A DNA stretch of 64,000 nt from Nitrosophilus labii (GTDB lineage: Bacteria; Campylobacterota; Campylobacteria; Campylobacterales; Nitratiruptoraceae), in contig NZ_AP022827.1 of the NCBI RefSeq assembly GCF_014466985.1, positions 1-64,000 of the forward strand, given 5' to 3'. The position numbers were made by a program, and so were the translations under genes. Below are positions 23,984 through 33,840 of this stretch, in pieces (positions within the stretch are counted from its first letter, which is position 1; each line of letters opens with the position of its first letter). The notes below the pieces were generated by a model. It had not been told where the DNA came from, did not search any database, and saw nothing but the letters and a program-made list of their open reading frames with translations.

Positions 23984-24499
23984 CTATTTTGAAAACTCAT
24001 TGAAAAAATATTCATATTTATCTTTACGATATAGCCCCTTTTTCTTAGATGTCATTTTAAATCCATAATAATCAAAGATTCTTTTAAACTGTTCATATTT
24101 TTCTTCTGATACAGTTAAAAAAGGTTTATCAGTTTCTAACTCTTCAAAAGCTCTTTCAAAAAGTTTTATTCCAATACCTCTATTTTGATAATTATCAATT
24201 ACGCGGAGAGTACATAATTTTTTCTCATTTAAGGAATGTTTAATAATAGCAATTCCAGCAATATCTGTATCTCTCTTTTCTATTAAAAATTTCCTATTCT
24301 GAAAAGATAAACCTGGAAGCACTTTTCCAAAATACCATAAATCAAATTTAGGATAGTACAGTTTAGCTTCTTTAATTAAATTATATATTTCAATACCTTT
24401 TATATAGTAACAATTTCCCGAAAACTGTCTATATGAATAATCTGTTAATAAATTATATTTTGGTTTTACCCCTTGTCTCTTTATTAATACAGATTCCAT
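23984..24499 (-). CDS. GNAT-family N-acetyltransferase
   Basis: 171 residues. The acetyl-CoA site is LRVIDNYQNRGIGIKLFERA, with the expected RGxG loop, and the end has FDYYGFKMTSKKKGLYRKD. It is separated by 8 bp from the GNAT-ASCH gene and 1 bp from the membrane-protein gene, so it lies in an operon. Target unknown. Confidence 0.7.
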   Translation of the reverse strand: MESVLIKRQGVKPKYNLLTDYSYRQFSGNCYYIKGIEIYNLIKEAKLYYPKFDLWYFGKVLPGLSFQNRKFLIEKRDTDIAGIAIIKHSLNEKKLCTLRVIDNYQNRGIGIKLFERAFEELETDKPFLTVSEEKYEQFKRIFDYYGFKMTSKKKGLYRKDKYEYFFNEFSK

Positions 24500-24500
24500 A

Positions 24501-25496
24501 TCATATCCTTTGATTTATTTTATCTAACCATATCGTTATGCCAATAATCACACCAATAATAAACCTCTCTAAATTTATCCAATCAGCCAAAATGCTTCCT
24601 AGAGCACCTAATAATATTATAACTATACAAGTTATGATTAGAGCTCTTAAATTAAAATTTATATATTTTATTTTTACAAAAAGATTAAAATCACTAATAT
24701 TCTTCTCAACCTTCCCAACCTTATTTCCTTTGAACCAATGATATGCGATAACTTTTTCTATATCTGTTTTTTTATCCAACGCATAATAATTATTCACATT
24801 ATCAAACTTAATATAATCGTCCCAAATATGATTTTCAAGAATCCTAGCGTCTTTTAAACCAAAATTTTCAAAATATATATCTACAGAATTATTAAACATT
24901 AAAAATACATGAATTCGTTTAAATGAGTGGGAGTGTTCCCCCATTTCCAAAGCAATTTGTTCTGGCATTTTCCTTATATTATTAATATTGAGCTCAAAAA
25001 TACCACTCTTTCTAAATATCCCTTCAAAATAACTAAGATTTTCATCTATAAGCTTTACTAATTTGTCAATTCTATATATTCTAAATCGTATATAACTCTT
25101 TGAGTGTCCCTCTATATCTTCAGGGAAAAGATCTATCAAACTTCCACCATTTTCAACATCATCAATTGAAAATTGGACACCCGACAAATAAAATTCTGGA
25201 TGTAAATAATGGTTCATTTTAACTAAATTATTATTTAAAGACTCAATAGTCGTATTAAATAATGCTCCAAGAAGTTTTTCATCATTTCTAAGTCTAGTTT
25301 CAACAATATCTTCAACCATACTCTGTTCAACTCTAAAAGGTACATATAATTTAATATTGTTTATCAATGTGGCATCATACTTAAAACCAAATTCTATATA
25401 GTTTTTATATTTATTTTCTTTGTCGTACCAAATATTTAAATGACATTCGTCTATAGACGTGTCTTGATTTTCCAACCAAATAGCAAACGAGTTCAT
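24501..25496 (-). CDS. C-terminally anchored membrane protein of unknown function
   Basis: 331 residues. A soluble N-terminal ~270 residues of no recognised family is followed by two hydrophobic segments near the C terminus (ALIITCIVIILLGALGSILA and FIIGVIIGITIW). Tail-anchored membrane proteins next to a nucleotide-hydrolase gene often act as effectors in defence operons. That idea comes from context only. Confidence 0.55.
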   Translation of the reverse strand: MNSFAIWLENQDTSIDECHLNIWYDKENKYKNYIEFGFKYDATLINNIKLYVPFRVEQSMVEDIVETRLRNDEKLLGALFNTTIESLNNNLVKMNHYLHPEFYLSGVQFSIDDVENGGSLIDLFPEDIEGHSKSYIRFRIYRIDKLVKLIDENLSYFEGIFRKSGIFELNINNIRKMPEQIALEMGEHSHSFKRIHVFLMFNNSVDIYFENFGLKDARILENHIWDDYIKFDNVNNYYALDKKTDIEKVIAYHWFKGNKVGKVEKNISDFNLFVKIKYINFNLRALIITCIVIILLGALGSILADWINLERFIIGVIIGITIWLDKINQRI

Positions 25497-25523
25497 TCTT
25501 GTCTTCTTAATTTAAAATTGACT

Positions 25524-25739
25524 CTAAATACGAATATATTTTCTTTCTCTAGGTATATAACGAAGGAAGTTATTACTTTCTAAGAAATCCAAATAATCCC
25601 TTATTGTTACACCCGGTGCTATTCTCATCACACCATTTTCTTTACGGATTTCTTCAATGACACTATCATAAGTAAATTCATTTTTTTCTAAAATAAGTCT
25701 ATTAACTATTTGTTCGGATCTTCTATATTTTTTACACAT
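25524..25739 (-). CDS. small winged-helix-like protein
   Basis: 71 residues (FTYDSVIEEIRKENG ... IRDYLDFLESNNFLRYIPRE), a compact winged-helix pattern. It lies between the membrane-protein gene and the HD gene in the same leftward operon and may regulate it or be a subunit. No family named. Confidence 0.5.
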   Translation of the reverse strand: MCKKYRRSEQIVNRLILEKNEFTYDSVIEEIRKENGVMRIAPGVTIRDYLDFLESNNFLRYIPRERKYIRI

Positions 25740-25752
25740 GTAAACCTCCCTT

Positions 25753-27660
25753 TTATAATTCTATTGAAATTTGTTCGATGAAAAAATCTTTGAGCATTTT
25801 TTCTATCTCCTTAGGTGAAACAGAAACATCTATTGAATAAAAAACATAAAATGGAATAAATTCATATTTCTCACGTATTAATATCCTTGCTTTCAAGGAG
25901 AGCTCATAATAATTGATCTTTTCTCTCTTATTTCTAAGATTTATCAAAGAAAAGTAATTTTTAGTCGGAGGAGATGCTAATTTAGTTTGTGCAAGATATA
26001 TAAATAAATGGTTCTCTCTAAACTTTTCTTCTATTTTGTATAATATTTGAGGTTTTATTTCTAAAGATTGACGGATAAATTTTATTACACCATAATTTGG
26101 ATTTTTTTTGTAATCTTCTTTTAATTCTATAAAAGATTTACTAATTGTTGTATCACTAAATAGCCCTGCATCTAATTTTACTAGTTCTGCACCCAGTTCT
26201 TTTAAAAAATTTTGTGCATCATACTCTTTTTTCCATAAAGATTTTATTTTCTTTGATCCAGTAAATATTTCATTTAATAACAAAAACAATTCTTCGGGCA
26301 TCTCTGTCTCTGATATATAAGAATTAATTAATTTCTCTTTGATATAAGATAATAACCAATAGTCAGTCATCTGACTAGTTTTAAAAAAGATTCTCTCGAT
26401 TTTTTTTAATGAATTTATATCATTATTAATATCAAATACTAATATTTCATTAATTGTTGAAATCATATCCGTTAATGTTTTAATTTCAAGCGTATCAGAT
26501 TTATTATAATCTTTTAATTCTTCTTCTAATAAAATCCGTATTGTATTCAATAAAAGATGATCATATCTTCTGACTTTATGATGATTTATAACTACTTTAT
26601 AAATATGGGTTCTATCAAGGAAGAAATCATCTATATCATAAAGAGCTTGGATAGAAGGAAAAAATTTAAAATTATCAGAAAAATCTGTTGATTCCCTTTT
26701 ATCTAAACAAAATGTTTTAATTATTCTATCAACATCAGCTCCATCTTTAATAAGAGATGTTGCATATCCGTCTCTCAACGTATAATCAACTCTATCTGCA
26801 TCACAATCACCTGATATTATTTCGACGAGAGAATATAGAGAGCTATCTTTGTGTTTATAAAATTCTAGTAATATCTTTCTTAGCAAAAAAAATATTAATG
26901 CATATCCCGCTTTCTCTTCTTTGGTCATTGCATATTTTTCAGCAAATTGTTGTTCAATATACTTCATTAACATTAAACTTAATTTTTTTCCAATCGTCTC
27001 GTGTAACTTATCTTCAGTTTCAGATAATCGGTAAAAAAAATCAAAAAAAGATTCATCTTTAATTTCAATACGTTTATCTGAAATTTTATCTGCCAAACTT
27101 TCTAAAGAAAATTCAGTTAGATGGCTAAATGGCATATGCCCAAAATCATGTAATAACCCATAAAGTCGTAATGATATTAAAAGTAAAAAATATGAAACAT
27201 AGTATGCATCATCTTTAAAAATATCAGAATAAAACATAAAATTTTTTACAAAAGAATTACTTAATAAGTGTACTATTAAAGGACGTAATTTATCATATTG
27301 TAATTTTTCATTATCAAAAAGATACTGAATACATCTATCCCCATCAATGGAAAGCTCAAGTCTAATATATTCTTTGATCTCTTTAATATTACTTTCAATA
27401 AAATTTATTTTATTTTGAATATACTCTGCAAAAACTTTCTCATCACTATTTTTAATTCCATAATAAAAAATTTGAGAAGCAATATGCATTACACCAATAC
27501 TATGCGCAAAACGAGAAGTTTTATTTGTAGGATAGACCATATAAGCCATTGAATTTTGAAGAATATGATGTAGCCTATTAAATAATAGATTAGAAAATAT
27601 CTCTGATTCAAGATTAGAATAAATTATATTATTATGAATTTGATCTTTAATTAATTTCAT
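25753..27660 (-). CDS. HD-domain phosphohydrolase, SAMHD1/COG1078-like
   Basis: 635 residues. The HD motifs are in order: RFAHSIGVMHIA (first His), LLHDFGHMPFSHL (the HD pair and following His), HETIGKKL, and SGDCDADRVDYTLRDG (the last Asp, typical of COG1078/SAMHD1 relatives). Members hydrolyse dNTPs or related nucleotides; some block phage by depleting dNTPs. The C-terminal ~300 residues are unassigned. It heads a three-gene leftward operon with a winged-helix and a membrane protein. Confidence 0.75.
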   Translation of the reverse strand: MKLIKDQIHNNIIYSNLESEIFSNLLFNRLHHILQNSMAYMVYPTNKTSRFAHSIGVMHIASQIFYYGIKNSDEKVFAEYIQNKINFIESNIKEIKEYIRLELSIDGDRCIQYLFDNEKLQYDKLRPLIVHLLSNSFVKNFMFYSDIFKDDAYYVSYFLLLISLRLYGLLHDFGHMPFSHLTEFSLESLADKISDKRIEIKDESFFDFFYRLSETEDKLHETIGKKLSLMLMKYIEQQFAEKYAMTKEEKAGYALIFFLLRKILLEFYKHKDSSLYSLVEIISGDCDADRVDYTLRDGYATSLIKDGADVDRIIKTFCLDKRESTDFSDNFKFFPSIQALYDIDDFFLDRTHIYKVVINHHKVRRYDHLLLNTIRILLEEELKDYNKSDTLEIKTLTDMISTINEILVFDINNDINSLKKIERIFFKTSQMTDYWLLSYIKEKLINSYISETEMPEELFLLLNEIFTGSKKIKSLWKKEYDAQNFLKELGAELVKLDAGLFSDTTISKSFIELKEDYKKNPNYGVIKFIRQSLEIKPQILYKIEEKFRENHLFIYLAQTKLASPPTKNYFSLINLRNKREKINYYELSLKARILIREKYEFIPFYVFYSIDVSVSPKEIEKMLKDFFIEQISIEL

Positions 27661-27903
27661 AATATAAATGCCCCTTTCTTTTCATATTTTAATTTAATTT
27701 ATTTAAATTTTTCTTTATTTCTATCTTTTATAGATACAAATTTTTTCAATAAAACTCCCAACCTATCTTTTTCAAATCCCCCTTTAATATACTTCTATGG
27801 AATATGAAAAGAGGCCTACTTCTTATAATTTATTTCTATGATTTTTAAGAGATTTATTGCTATTTTCTTAATAGATACTTTTTCACATTAACACTATTCC
27901 AGT

Positions 27904-28599
27904 TTAATCACAACCATTAAATTCTTTGATAGTCGATATTATTTCTTTATAATCTATTTTACTATCTAGTTTATCCCTTAAAAACAGCATTTTAAAGACT
28001 TGTAATAAATAAAAAACACCGTAGATCGTTATTATAGAATTTGCAATAAGAAAAAATAAACTCATAGAAATTATAATCCCTATTTGAATTAGATTTAATT
28101 TTACTATAAACGGTATAATCATTAATAATAAGCTCACATTTCTATAAAATATCCTCATTCCAACTATATCTTGATAATATCCAATTTTTTGCGGACAATG
28201 CACAGAGAGAAAATGTTCTATTAATTTAACAATTTTGTAAAAATTTTCTTCATTAAGTTTATAAAATTCTATAGTATCTTTGATTTGAAAATGTTCATCC
28301 GTACCAAGTAATAAGTATTTTTCTATTGACCATAACTTGCCATTTTTAATAGATAACACAACATCTTTTGTAACGCGTGTTTGAAAAAAACCTAACAGTA
28401 TCCAACTACTGATATTTACCAATATTCCAACTGGAGTAGATGCCAATATGAAAAACATTATCATAAAATTATGTTCCATATAGTTTGGATATTGAGATAA
28501 AAAAAGTAATATTATTGCAAAGCCAATACTTGTATCTGCTAAAAATCTTCTATAACTAAACTTTATTCCAGAAGTGGATAATTCTATGTTATTTTTCAT
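27904..28599 (-). CDS. multi-pass membrane protein of unknown function
   Basis: 231 residues with about four transmembrane segments in two pairs (GFAIILLFLSQY, MIMFFILASTPVGILVNISS; LLLMIIPFIVKL, IGIIISMSLFFLIANSIITI) separated by a soluble loop of ~80 residues. No family recognised. It lies downstream of the large methyltransferase but after a hairpin, so it may be transcribed separately. Confidence 0.55.
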   Translation of the reverse strand: MKNNIELSTSGIKFSYRRFLADTSIGFAIILLFLSQYPNYMEHNFMIMFFILASTPVGILVNISSWILLGFFQTRVTKDVVLSIKNGKLWSIEKYLLLGTDEHFQIKDTIEFYKLNEENFYKIVKLIEHFLSVHCPQKIGYYQDIVGMRIFYRNVSLLLMIIPFIVKLNLIQIGIIISMSLFFLIANSIITIYGVFYLLQVFKMLFLRDKLDSKIDYKEIISTIKEFNGCD

Positions 28600-28608
28600 T
28601 AGACCTTT

Positions 28609-28644
28609 TACGCTCGAAAAGTTATCGTTTGCACGATAAGCGTA
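28609..28644 (-). terminator. hairpin downstream of the restriction-methyltransferase
   Basis: Nested stems TACGCT/AGCGTA and TTATCG/CGATAA between two leftward genes. No strong T-run is seen on the transcribed side, so it is a possible pause or processing site rather than a firm terminator. Confidence 0.4.
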
Positions 28645-28658
28645 TATCTTCCTTCCTT

Positions 28659-31600
28659 TTACTTGTATCTATCCGAAGATGCCAAACTTGCAAACAGCCC
28701 CCTCTTTTTCTTTCCGGAAAATGGGAGTTTTGGTTTTATATGTTTTAAGTATGGATCATGCTTCATCTCTTTTTGAATATATCTAATTTCATCTTCGCTC
28801 AACCCAAAACACTTGCCAACAATCTCATCTATTTGATAGATGATGTTTTCTACAATGCTAGCATATTCCCCTTGATCATATTTTTTAATTTCTTCTACAA
28901 ATTCATTCAAGGCATCATCGTTTTCTGGCACCTTAATTCTCAGTAAATCAGACTTTTTCATTACTTTGCCGTGATATATCGTCAAAGTTGCACCAAAAGC
29001 TTTAGCGGCAAACTCGTTTCCTATCTCTATAAAGGTAAATACATCATCGGTTAAATATATCCTATAGGCATCTCCATGTTTACTTGGGTTTTTAATTTCT
29101 GGAGCATTGATCTGAATTTTTCTGTCATCGTCTATTTCGCTCCATTTGACTCCCCATGTGTTATTGGATGCCCCTAAGTCTCTGCATAGTTGTGTAAAAG
29201 GTTTTGCTCCAATTTTTTCTAAAATATCCATCAATGCTTCTTCTCGATTGTGCAAGGCTTTGCAAGCTTCGTAATATTCTTTCCTTTTGGCTTCAATGTC
29301 ATCCGAATAAACTGAAAGCTTATCGCTCCATGGCAGCCATTTTAGATTTAATGGATAGACATGACTATAATACTGCTCTACCACTCCCATTCTTGCATAT
29401 ATTCCATAAAAGAATTGATAAACACTAGATAAAATTAAAAGATCAAAAGGAAAATCTCGTAGCTCTTTTGATGGAAAAAATAGAGTTGCGGTGTCAAGGA
29501 AAGCTTCTTTTTTTGGTTTAAAACGTGCAGCTGTTAGTCCTAATGAAATTTGTAAAAATGCAAAACCATAATTTGGCAGGATATCTAAATATCTCCATAA
29601 AGAAGGATCGTCTACATTTAAAATATCAATATTGTTTTCAGCGGGCTCCCCCTCTATAAGTCCAGCTGCTATATTTTCACCCTTGTATATATTAAAACCG
29701 TTATCTTTTTTTGGTTTTTTACCTCTAAATACTGCTCCTCTAGCAATGCCTGTTCTTTCTTCTATCTTGTCATTCTCTTCCATCCCTTGAAATTCAGGAA
29801 GAAGTCCATATTGAATAATTCTATTTTTTCTAGTAAGCACCCAATATCTAAAAGCAATATCCTCAAATGTTTTGTATTGCAACAGTTTGTCTATAATTTT
29901 TTTTCTTTCGCTGTTTATTTTTGTAAGGATCCTACCATCTTTGCTCCATACATCCATATATTTAAAATCTGCATACGGCGCTTTGTTTAAGTCTATATCT
30001 CCAGATTCTAGAAGTGATTCCGTTCCGGCTATTTTTATTCTAATTACATCATCTTCGGATGCGGGTTCGTTTTTGGCTATAAAGATAATTGGCTGCACGG
30101 AAGCATCGAACACATATTCCGATATCGCTTCCATATCCACAATCTCAACAATTTTCCATCTTTGCTTAAAAGGCAAAAAGAGCTTTCTTAGATTGCTATT
30201 TGATTTATTGTCGCAAAATGAAAGAGGTATGACATATCCAAGATACGCCCCATCTTTACACCAAGATTTCAAAGCTCTGTATATGAAAAGAGTAAAAAGA
30301 TTTTTATCGATCTTTATATCTTTTGAATAGAATTTGGCCACATCTTTTGAAAAATCTTCATCTTTTCTTTCCGGACGGACAAAGGGAGGATTTCCGATAA
30401 CCGCGTCATACTCTTTTTTATCGATTTTTACATAAGTGGAGTATTCTGAGCTCAATATATCGGCAGGTATCAAGGAGTTATGTTTTTCAGCGATATAGAG
30501 TCTTGGAAATCCATGATTCAATATATCTTTTTTAAAAGCTAATAGATGCCACAGAATCTGTATTTGCGCTATCATCGAGGAGAAAGGATTTATATCGTTT
30601 CCCCTGATATGAGAGAGCTCTTCTACCGCTTCTTCATACGTAACTACTCCCGCATCTATATGTTCGCCGATAGTTTTATTGAATACCTCCAGTAAAAAGG
30701 TGCCCGATCCGCATGCGGGATCCAATACGACATCATCTCTATCTATCTCTATTCTGTCGATTATATATCTTGCAACGCTTGGTTTGGTGTAATATTCTCC
30801 TAGTTTTTTTCGTTGGGAGCCTTCCAAAAATCTATCGTAAATACCCGTTAGAATATCGCCTCTTATCGTTGTAAAATCAAATTTTGAGAAGTGCATAAGA
30901 GAGAGCTCTATTGCTTGAGAAAGTCGTTCGTTTTCGCTTCCAAGAACCCAGTCAAGCTCCATTTCTTCAAATACCGAATAGTAGATCGTTTTTGCTTTTT
31001 CGTAAACATCCTTGAGCAGTTTCATGTAAGTCAGCTCAAAATACTCTCTCATCATCTGGAAAGCTTTGATACCGCCATTACACAAATATCTTTTCTCTCC
31101 AAAAAATCCGTGATCCTCGAAGAAACGAAGCAAAAGAATTCTTGCTAATATCATATTTGCCGTCTCGATGGCAAAAAGTTCTTGTATAACCTCCTCTTTT
31201 TTCTTTCCAATTCTTGATCTAAACTCAGGAAGCCATACAAGTGCCAGTTTGGCGATGGAGATATTTGACATCACCTTTTCTTTGATACGCTCTACATCTT
31301 CATCATGCTCAAGTGCTCTTTCATAACCTATTACCTGTCCTTGCAGCTCAAAGGGCTCCAAAGAGAGCTTTTTGACTCCATCATATTTTTCTTCAAAATC
31401 ATCGATAGCTTTTAAAATCTCTTCAATTTTTGGCTGCACATCCTCTAGAGCCTCCTTTGTGGCGCTTTGAAGAAGAATGGTTGCTCTTTTGATGGCATGA
31501 AAAAATTCTTGTTTGGCTTTCTCCGCCCTTTTTTGTTCTGCTTTAGTAGTATCCTGCGGTTTAAGGGAAATAACAGCTATAGAAGAGGTATCTCCGGTTC

Positions 31601-32120
31601 TAAACTTATCCAAAGCTACTTTTATTGAGGATTTATCGGCGGCTATACTAGCGGTTTGCTCTTTGAACCATTGATCATTGTGTTTTAGCGCCTCTTCCCA
31701 CTCTATAACTATATCTTTACTGCTGTCGTAATTCAAGGAGCTTCCTACCGTAACAGGACGGATGACCATCCTTTCCGGATCGATCATAATGAAATAGTTG
31801 GTATCGAGGGTGATATATTTTTCTTTGTCTTTTAATATCTTGTTTCTGCTTCCAGGGGTTTTGAATGCGGTTCGTTCATCTTTTACTTCGCAAACTACCC
31901 AATCACCAAGAATAGGTTTTCCTTTTTCTTTGGTACCTACTTCTGTCTTGATAACTAAATCGGGTATCCCCTGTCCCAGTTCACTTCCAGAATCTACGAT
32001 AATATTTTTTGATTTGTGTCCCAAGGATTCAAAAATACTTTTGATACTGGGATACATATTTCTTTCATAACCGGATTTTGTTTCTTTGATTTCTTTAATA
32101 TGTTCCTGCAACTTGCTCAT
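28659..32120 (-). CDS. type IIG-like restriction-modification protein (nuclease plus N6-adenine methylase)
   Basis: 1153 residues. The N terminus has a PD-(D/E)XK nuclease: GIPDLVIK then DWVVCEVKDERTAF. A helical linker follows, then the methylase core with motif I VVLDPACGSGTFLLEVFN (about residue 470) and motif IV VIGNPPFVRPERKD (about 560), and a target-recognition region. One polypeptide with both activities is the type IIG layout. It would protect a host carrying the transposon from phage, a common cargo role in Tn7-like elements. The first 499 codons are duplicated at 45.8-47.3 kb. Confidence 0.8.
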   Translation of the reverse strand: MSKLQEHIKEIKETKSGYERNMYPSIKSIFESLGHKSKNIIVDSGSELGQGIPDLVIKTEVGTKEKGKPILGDWVVCEVKDERTAFKTPGSRNKILKDKEKYITLDTNYFIMIDPERMVIRPVTVGSSLNYDSSKDIVIEWEEALKHNDQWFKEQTASIAADKSSIKVALDKFRTGDTSSIAVISLKPQDTTKAEQKRAEKAKQEFFHAIKRATILLQSATKEALEDVQPKIEEILKAIDDFEEKYDGVKKLSLEPFELQGQVIGYERALEHDEDVERIKEKVMSNISIAKLALVWLPEFRSRIGKKKEEVIQELFAIETANMILARILLLRFFEDHGFFGEKRYLCNGGIKAFQMMREYFELTYMKLLKDVYEKAKTIYYSVFEEMELDWVLGSENERLSQAIELSLMHFSKFDFTTIRGDILTGIYDRFLEGSQRKKLGEYYTKPSVARYIIDRIEIDRDDVVLDPACGSGTFLLEVFNKTIGEHIDAGVVTYEEAVEELSHIRGNDINPFSSMIAQIQILWHLLAFKKDILNHGFPRLYIAEKHNSLIPADILSSEYSTYVKIDKKEYDAVIGNPPFVRPERKDEDFSKDVAKFYSKDIKIDKNLFTLFIYRALKSWCKDGAYLGYVIPLSFCDNKSNSNLRKLFLPFKQRWKIVEIVDMEAISEYVFDASVQPIIFIAKNEPASEDDVIRIKIAGTESLLESGDIDLNKAPYADFKYMDVWSKDGRILTKINSERKKIIDKLLQYKTFEDIAFRYWVLTRKNRIIQYGLLPEFQGMEENDKIEERTGIARGAVFRGKKPKKDNGFNIYKGENIAAGLIEGEPAENNIDILNVDDPSLWRYLDILPNYGFAFLQISLGLTAARFKPKKEAFLDTATLFFPSKELRDFPFDLLILSSVYQFFYGIYARMGVVEQYYSHVYPLNLKWLPWSDKLSVYSDDIEAKRKEYYEACKALHNREEALMDILEKIGAKPFTQLCRDLGASNNTWGVKWSEIDDDRKIQINAPEIKNPSKHGDAYRIYLTDDVFTFIEIGNEFAAKAFGATLTIYHGKVMKKSDLLRIKVPENDDALNEFVEEIKKYDQGEYASIVENIIYQIDEIVGKCFGLSEDEIRYIQKEMKHDPYLKHIKPKLPFSGKKKRGLFASLASSDRYK

Positions 32121-32225
32121 ATTTTTCCCCTAATTTAACAGAATTACAGCCCAATGTTAAATTAAATTATCTTATTTTCTTCCTTAAAGTAGAATCGATT
32201 AATTGTCTATTCTTAATTTCAACTT

Positions 32226-33785
32226 TTATAAACTATATTCATCTAATTTATTTATTAATCTATCAACCCAATCTTCAATTCCTTTGCCAGTATGCTTTTG
32301 CTTAGTATGGAAGAAAATTCTTATTTCTTCTAATTCTTTTTTTAATTTATTAAAAGATTGTATAGAACCCTCTTTAACAGAATATACTTTCGCCACAAGA
32401 AAATTTCCATTAAGCCTATTATTTGAACTAAATAGAAGCGTTGAAGAGTTAGATTCTTTTAATTCGAGTAAAAAATAATTCCTGTTTCTAAATCTAAAAT
32501 GAAAAGCATAATATCTATTTGTTTGATAAAAATTGCTTTCTTCCTCGTTTAAATTTAGTTTCCTTTTTAACAATTCAATAGCTTTTTGAAAATCAAAATT
32601 TTCTATATTTAAAGTCCCTTTGCCATATGGAGAATTTTTATCTTCCATATCGCTCAAACTTATTCCTTCTGATTCTTTAAAAATTTTATGAATAGGCTTT
32701 GAGTAAATACTTTCTCCCTTTCTAATAGCTTTGCCTTTGAAAACAGCCAAAGGATTAACTGAAGAAAACTGTTTTTTACCAATAGATATGATGGTATCAG
32801 TACTTTTTGGATTTGTAGGGCTATTATGTGAAATAGTGGCTGCTTTGCCTGCTAATTTTTTAAAGAATTTGGTTTGAAGCGTATAATTTCGATCTCTACT
32901 TTCAAAATGATATGTAATAACTTTTTTTCCAAATAAGCTTTCAAAATCAATATCTATTATTTGATAAACTAACAAGTTTTTATCATCAAGATATTCACCT
33001 CTAAGCTCAGCTTTAAAATCTTTAAAAATTGGAAACTTAAAATTAGCAAATGATAGAATATATCTTTTATTCTCATATTTGGGTTCTTTTATAACATCCT
33101 TTATAAAAAAAGAATATGCATTGTAAAAAAACTTTCTGCTTTTTTCATAACAAAAATACAAATATGCAAGCTCCACCGTTTCTTTGGTAACTTTTTTGTT
33201 AAAGTTTCTAAAATACAACTCACCTTCTTTACAACTACTTAATTGAACTTTATTTTCTTTGTTCTCTTGAAGTAAAATATTTATATCTTGGGCTAAGAAG
33301 GCTCTTCTTATATGAGAAGTTGGAAAATAGAAAAAACTTCCTATTACTAAATAAGGAAATATTAAAACTTTATCATTTGTTTTTAGGGTTAGAAAACTTT
33401 TAACGGCTCTTTCTTCATCCGAAATTATTCTTTGAGATATTTTTTCTTTTAAATCATCAGAAAGTTTTTCATATGGCTTTATTTCGATATTAGAAGGTTT
33501 TATATTAAATATCTCGCTTTCTGCAATAAAATTTATGTTTTCTTTGTATAAAATACTTCCATATGAAAAAATTGATGTAGTTTCAAGCTGCAAATCATAA
33601 GCAACAAATTTTTTACCACTTTCATCTTTAAACCAAATATCAATTAAAACATCTTCTCTTCCATTGTTCTTCGGATAAATTTTTAAAGGAGAGTAACCAC
33701 ATACAATCAACGGTTTTTCTCTCTGCAATTTAATAATTAAAGAATTTTTACCAGAATTGTCTATTAATTTTGAAAGATTATTCAT
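32226..33785 (-). CDS. TnsE-like target selector at the transposon right end
   Basis: 519 residues, close to the 538 of Tn7 TnsE. Points of resemblance, from memory of TnsE: an N-terminal DVLIDIWFKDESGKKF (TnsE has EWRIFVWFNP...KW); FPYLVIGSFFYFPTSHIRR (IPQLELARSLFLINSYFCR); AATISHNSPTNPKSTD...SSVN near mid-protein (TTAISHASF...); a C-terminal FLLELKESNSSTLLFS (FVLLEVDASDGVKMLS); and KGIEDWVDRLINKL at the very end (EGWAERVVREQF). TnsE binds the sliding clamp and steers Tn7 into conjugating plasmids. The gene is 125 bp inside the right end and is read inward, not after tniQ as in Tn7. Confidence 0.65.
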   Translation of the reverse strand: MNNLSKLIDNSGKNSLIIKLQREKPLIVCGYSPLKIYPKNNGREDVLIDIWFKDESGKKFVAYDLQLETTSIFSYGSILYKENINFIAESEIFNIKPSNIEIKPYEKLSDDLKEKISQRIISDEERAVKSFLTLKTNDKVLIFPYLVIGSFFYFPTSHIRRAFLAQDINILLQENKENKVQLSSCKEGELYFRNFNKKVTKETVELAYLYFCYEKSRKFFYNAYSFFIKDVIKEPKYENKRYILSFANFKFPIFKDFKAELRGEYLDDKNLLVYQIIDIDFESLFGKKVITYHFESRDRNYTLQTKFFKKLAGKAATISHNSPTNPKSTDTIISIGKKQFSSVNPLAVFKGKAIRKGESIYSKPIHKIFKESEGISLSDMEDKNSPYGKGTLNIENFDFQKAIELLKRKLNLNEEESNFYQTNRYYAFHFRFRNRNYFLLELKESNSSTLLFSSNNRLNGNFLVAKVYSVKEGSIQSFNKLKKELEEIRIFFHTKQKHTGKGIEDWVDRLINKLDEYSL

Positions 33786-33840
33786 TGTAAGTTCCTTTTA
33801 AAATAGCAGAAATACAAGAAATAATTAATTTGAAGATTTA

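Noticed and set aside
27661-27903. Gene or RNA in the spacer upstream of the HD operon
   Set aside because: Very AT-rich, no frame with a ribosome site and no convincing stem; probably only the promoter.
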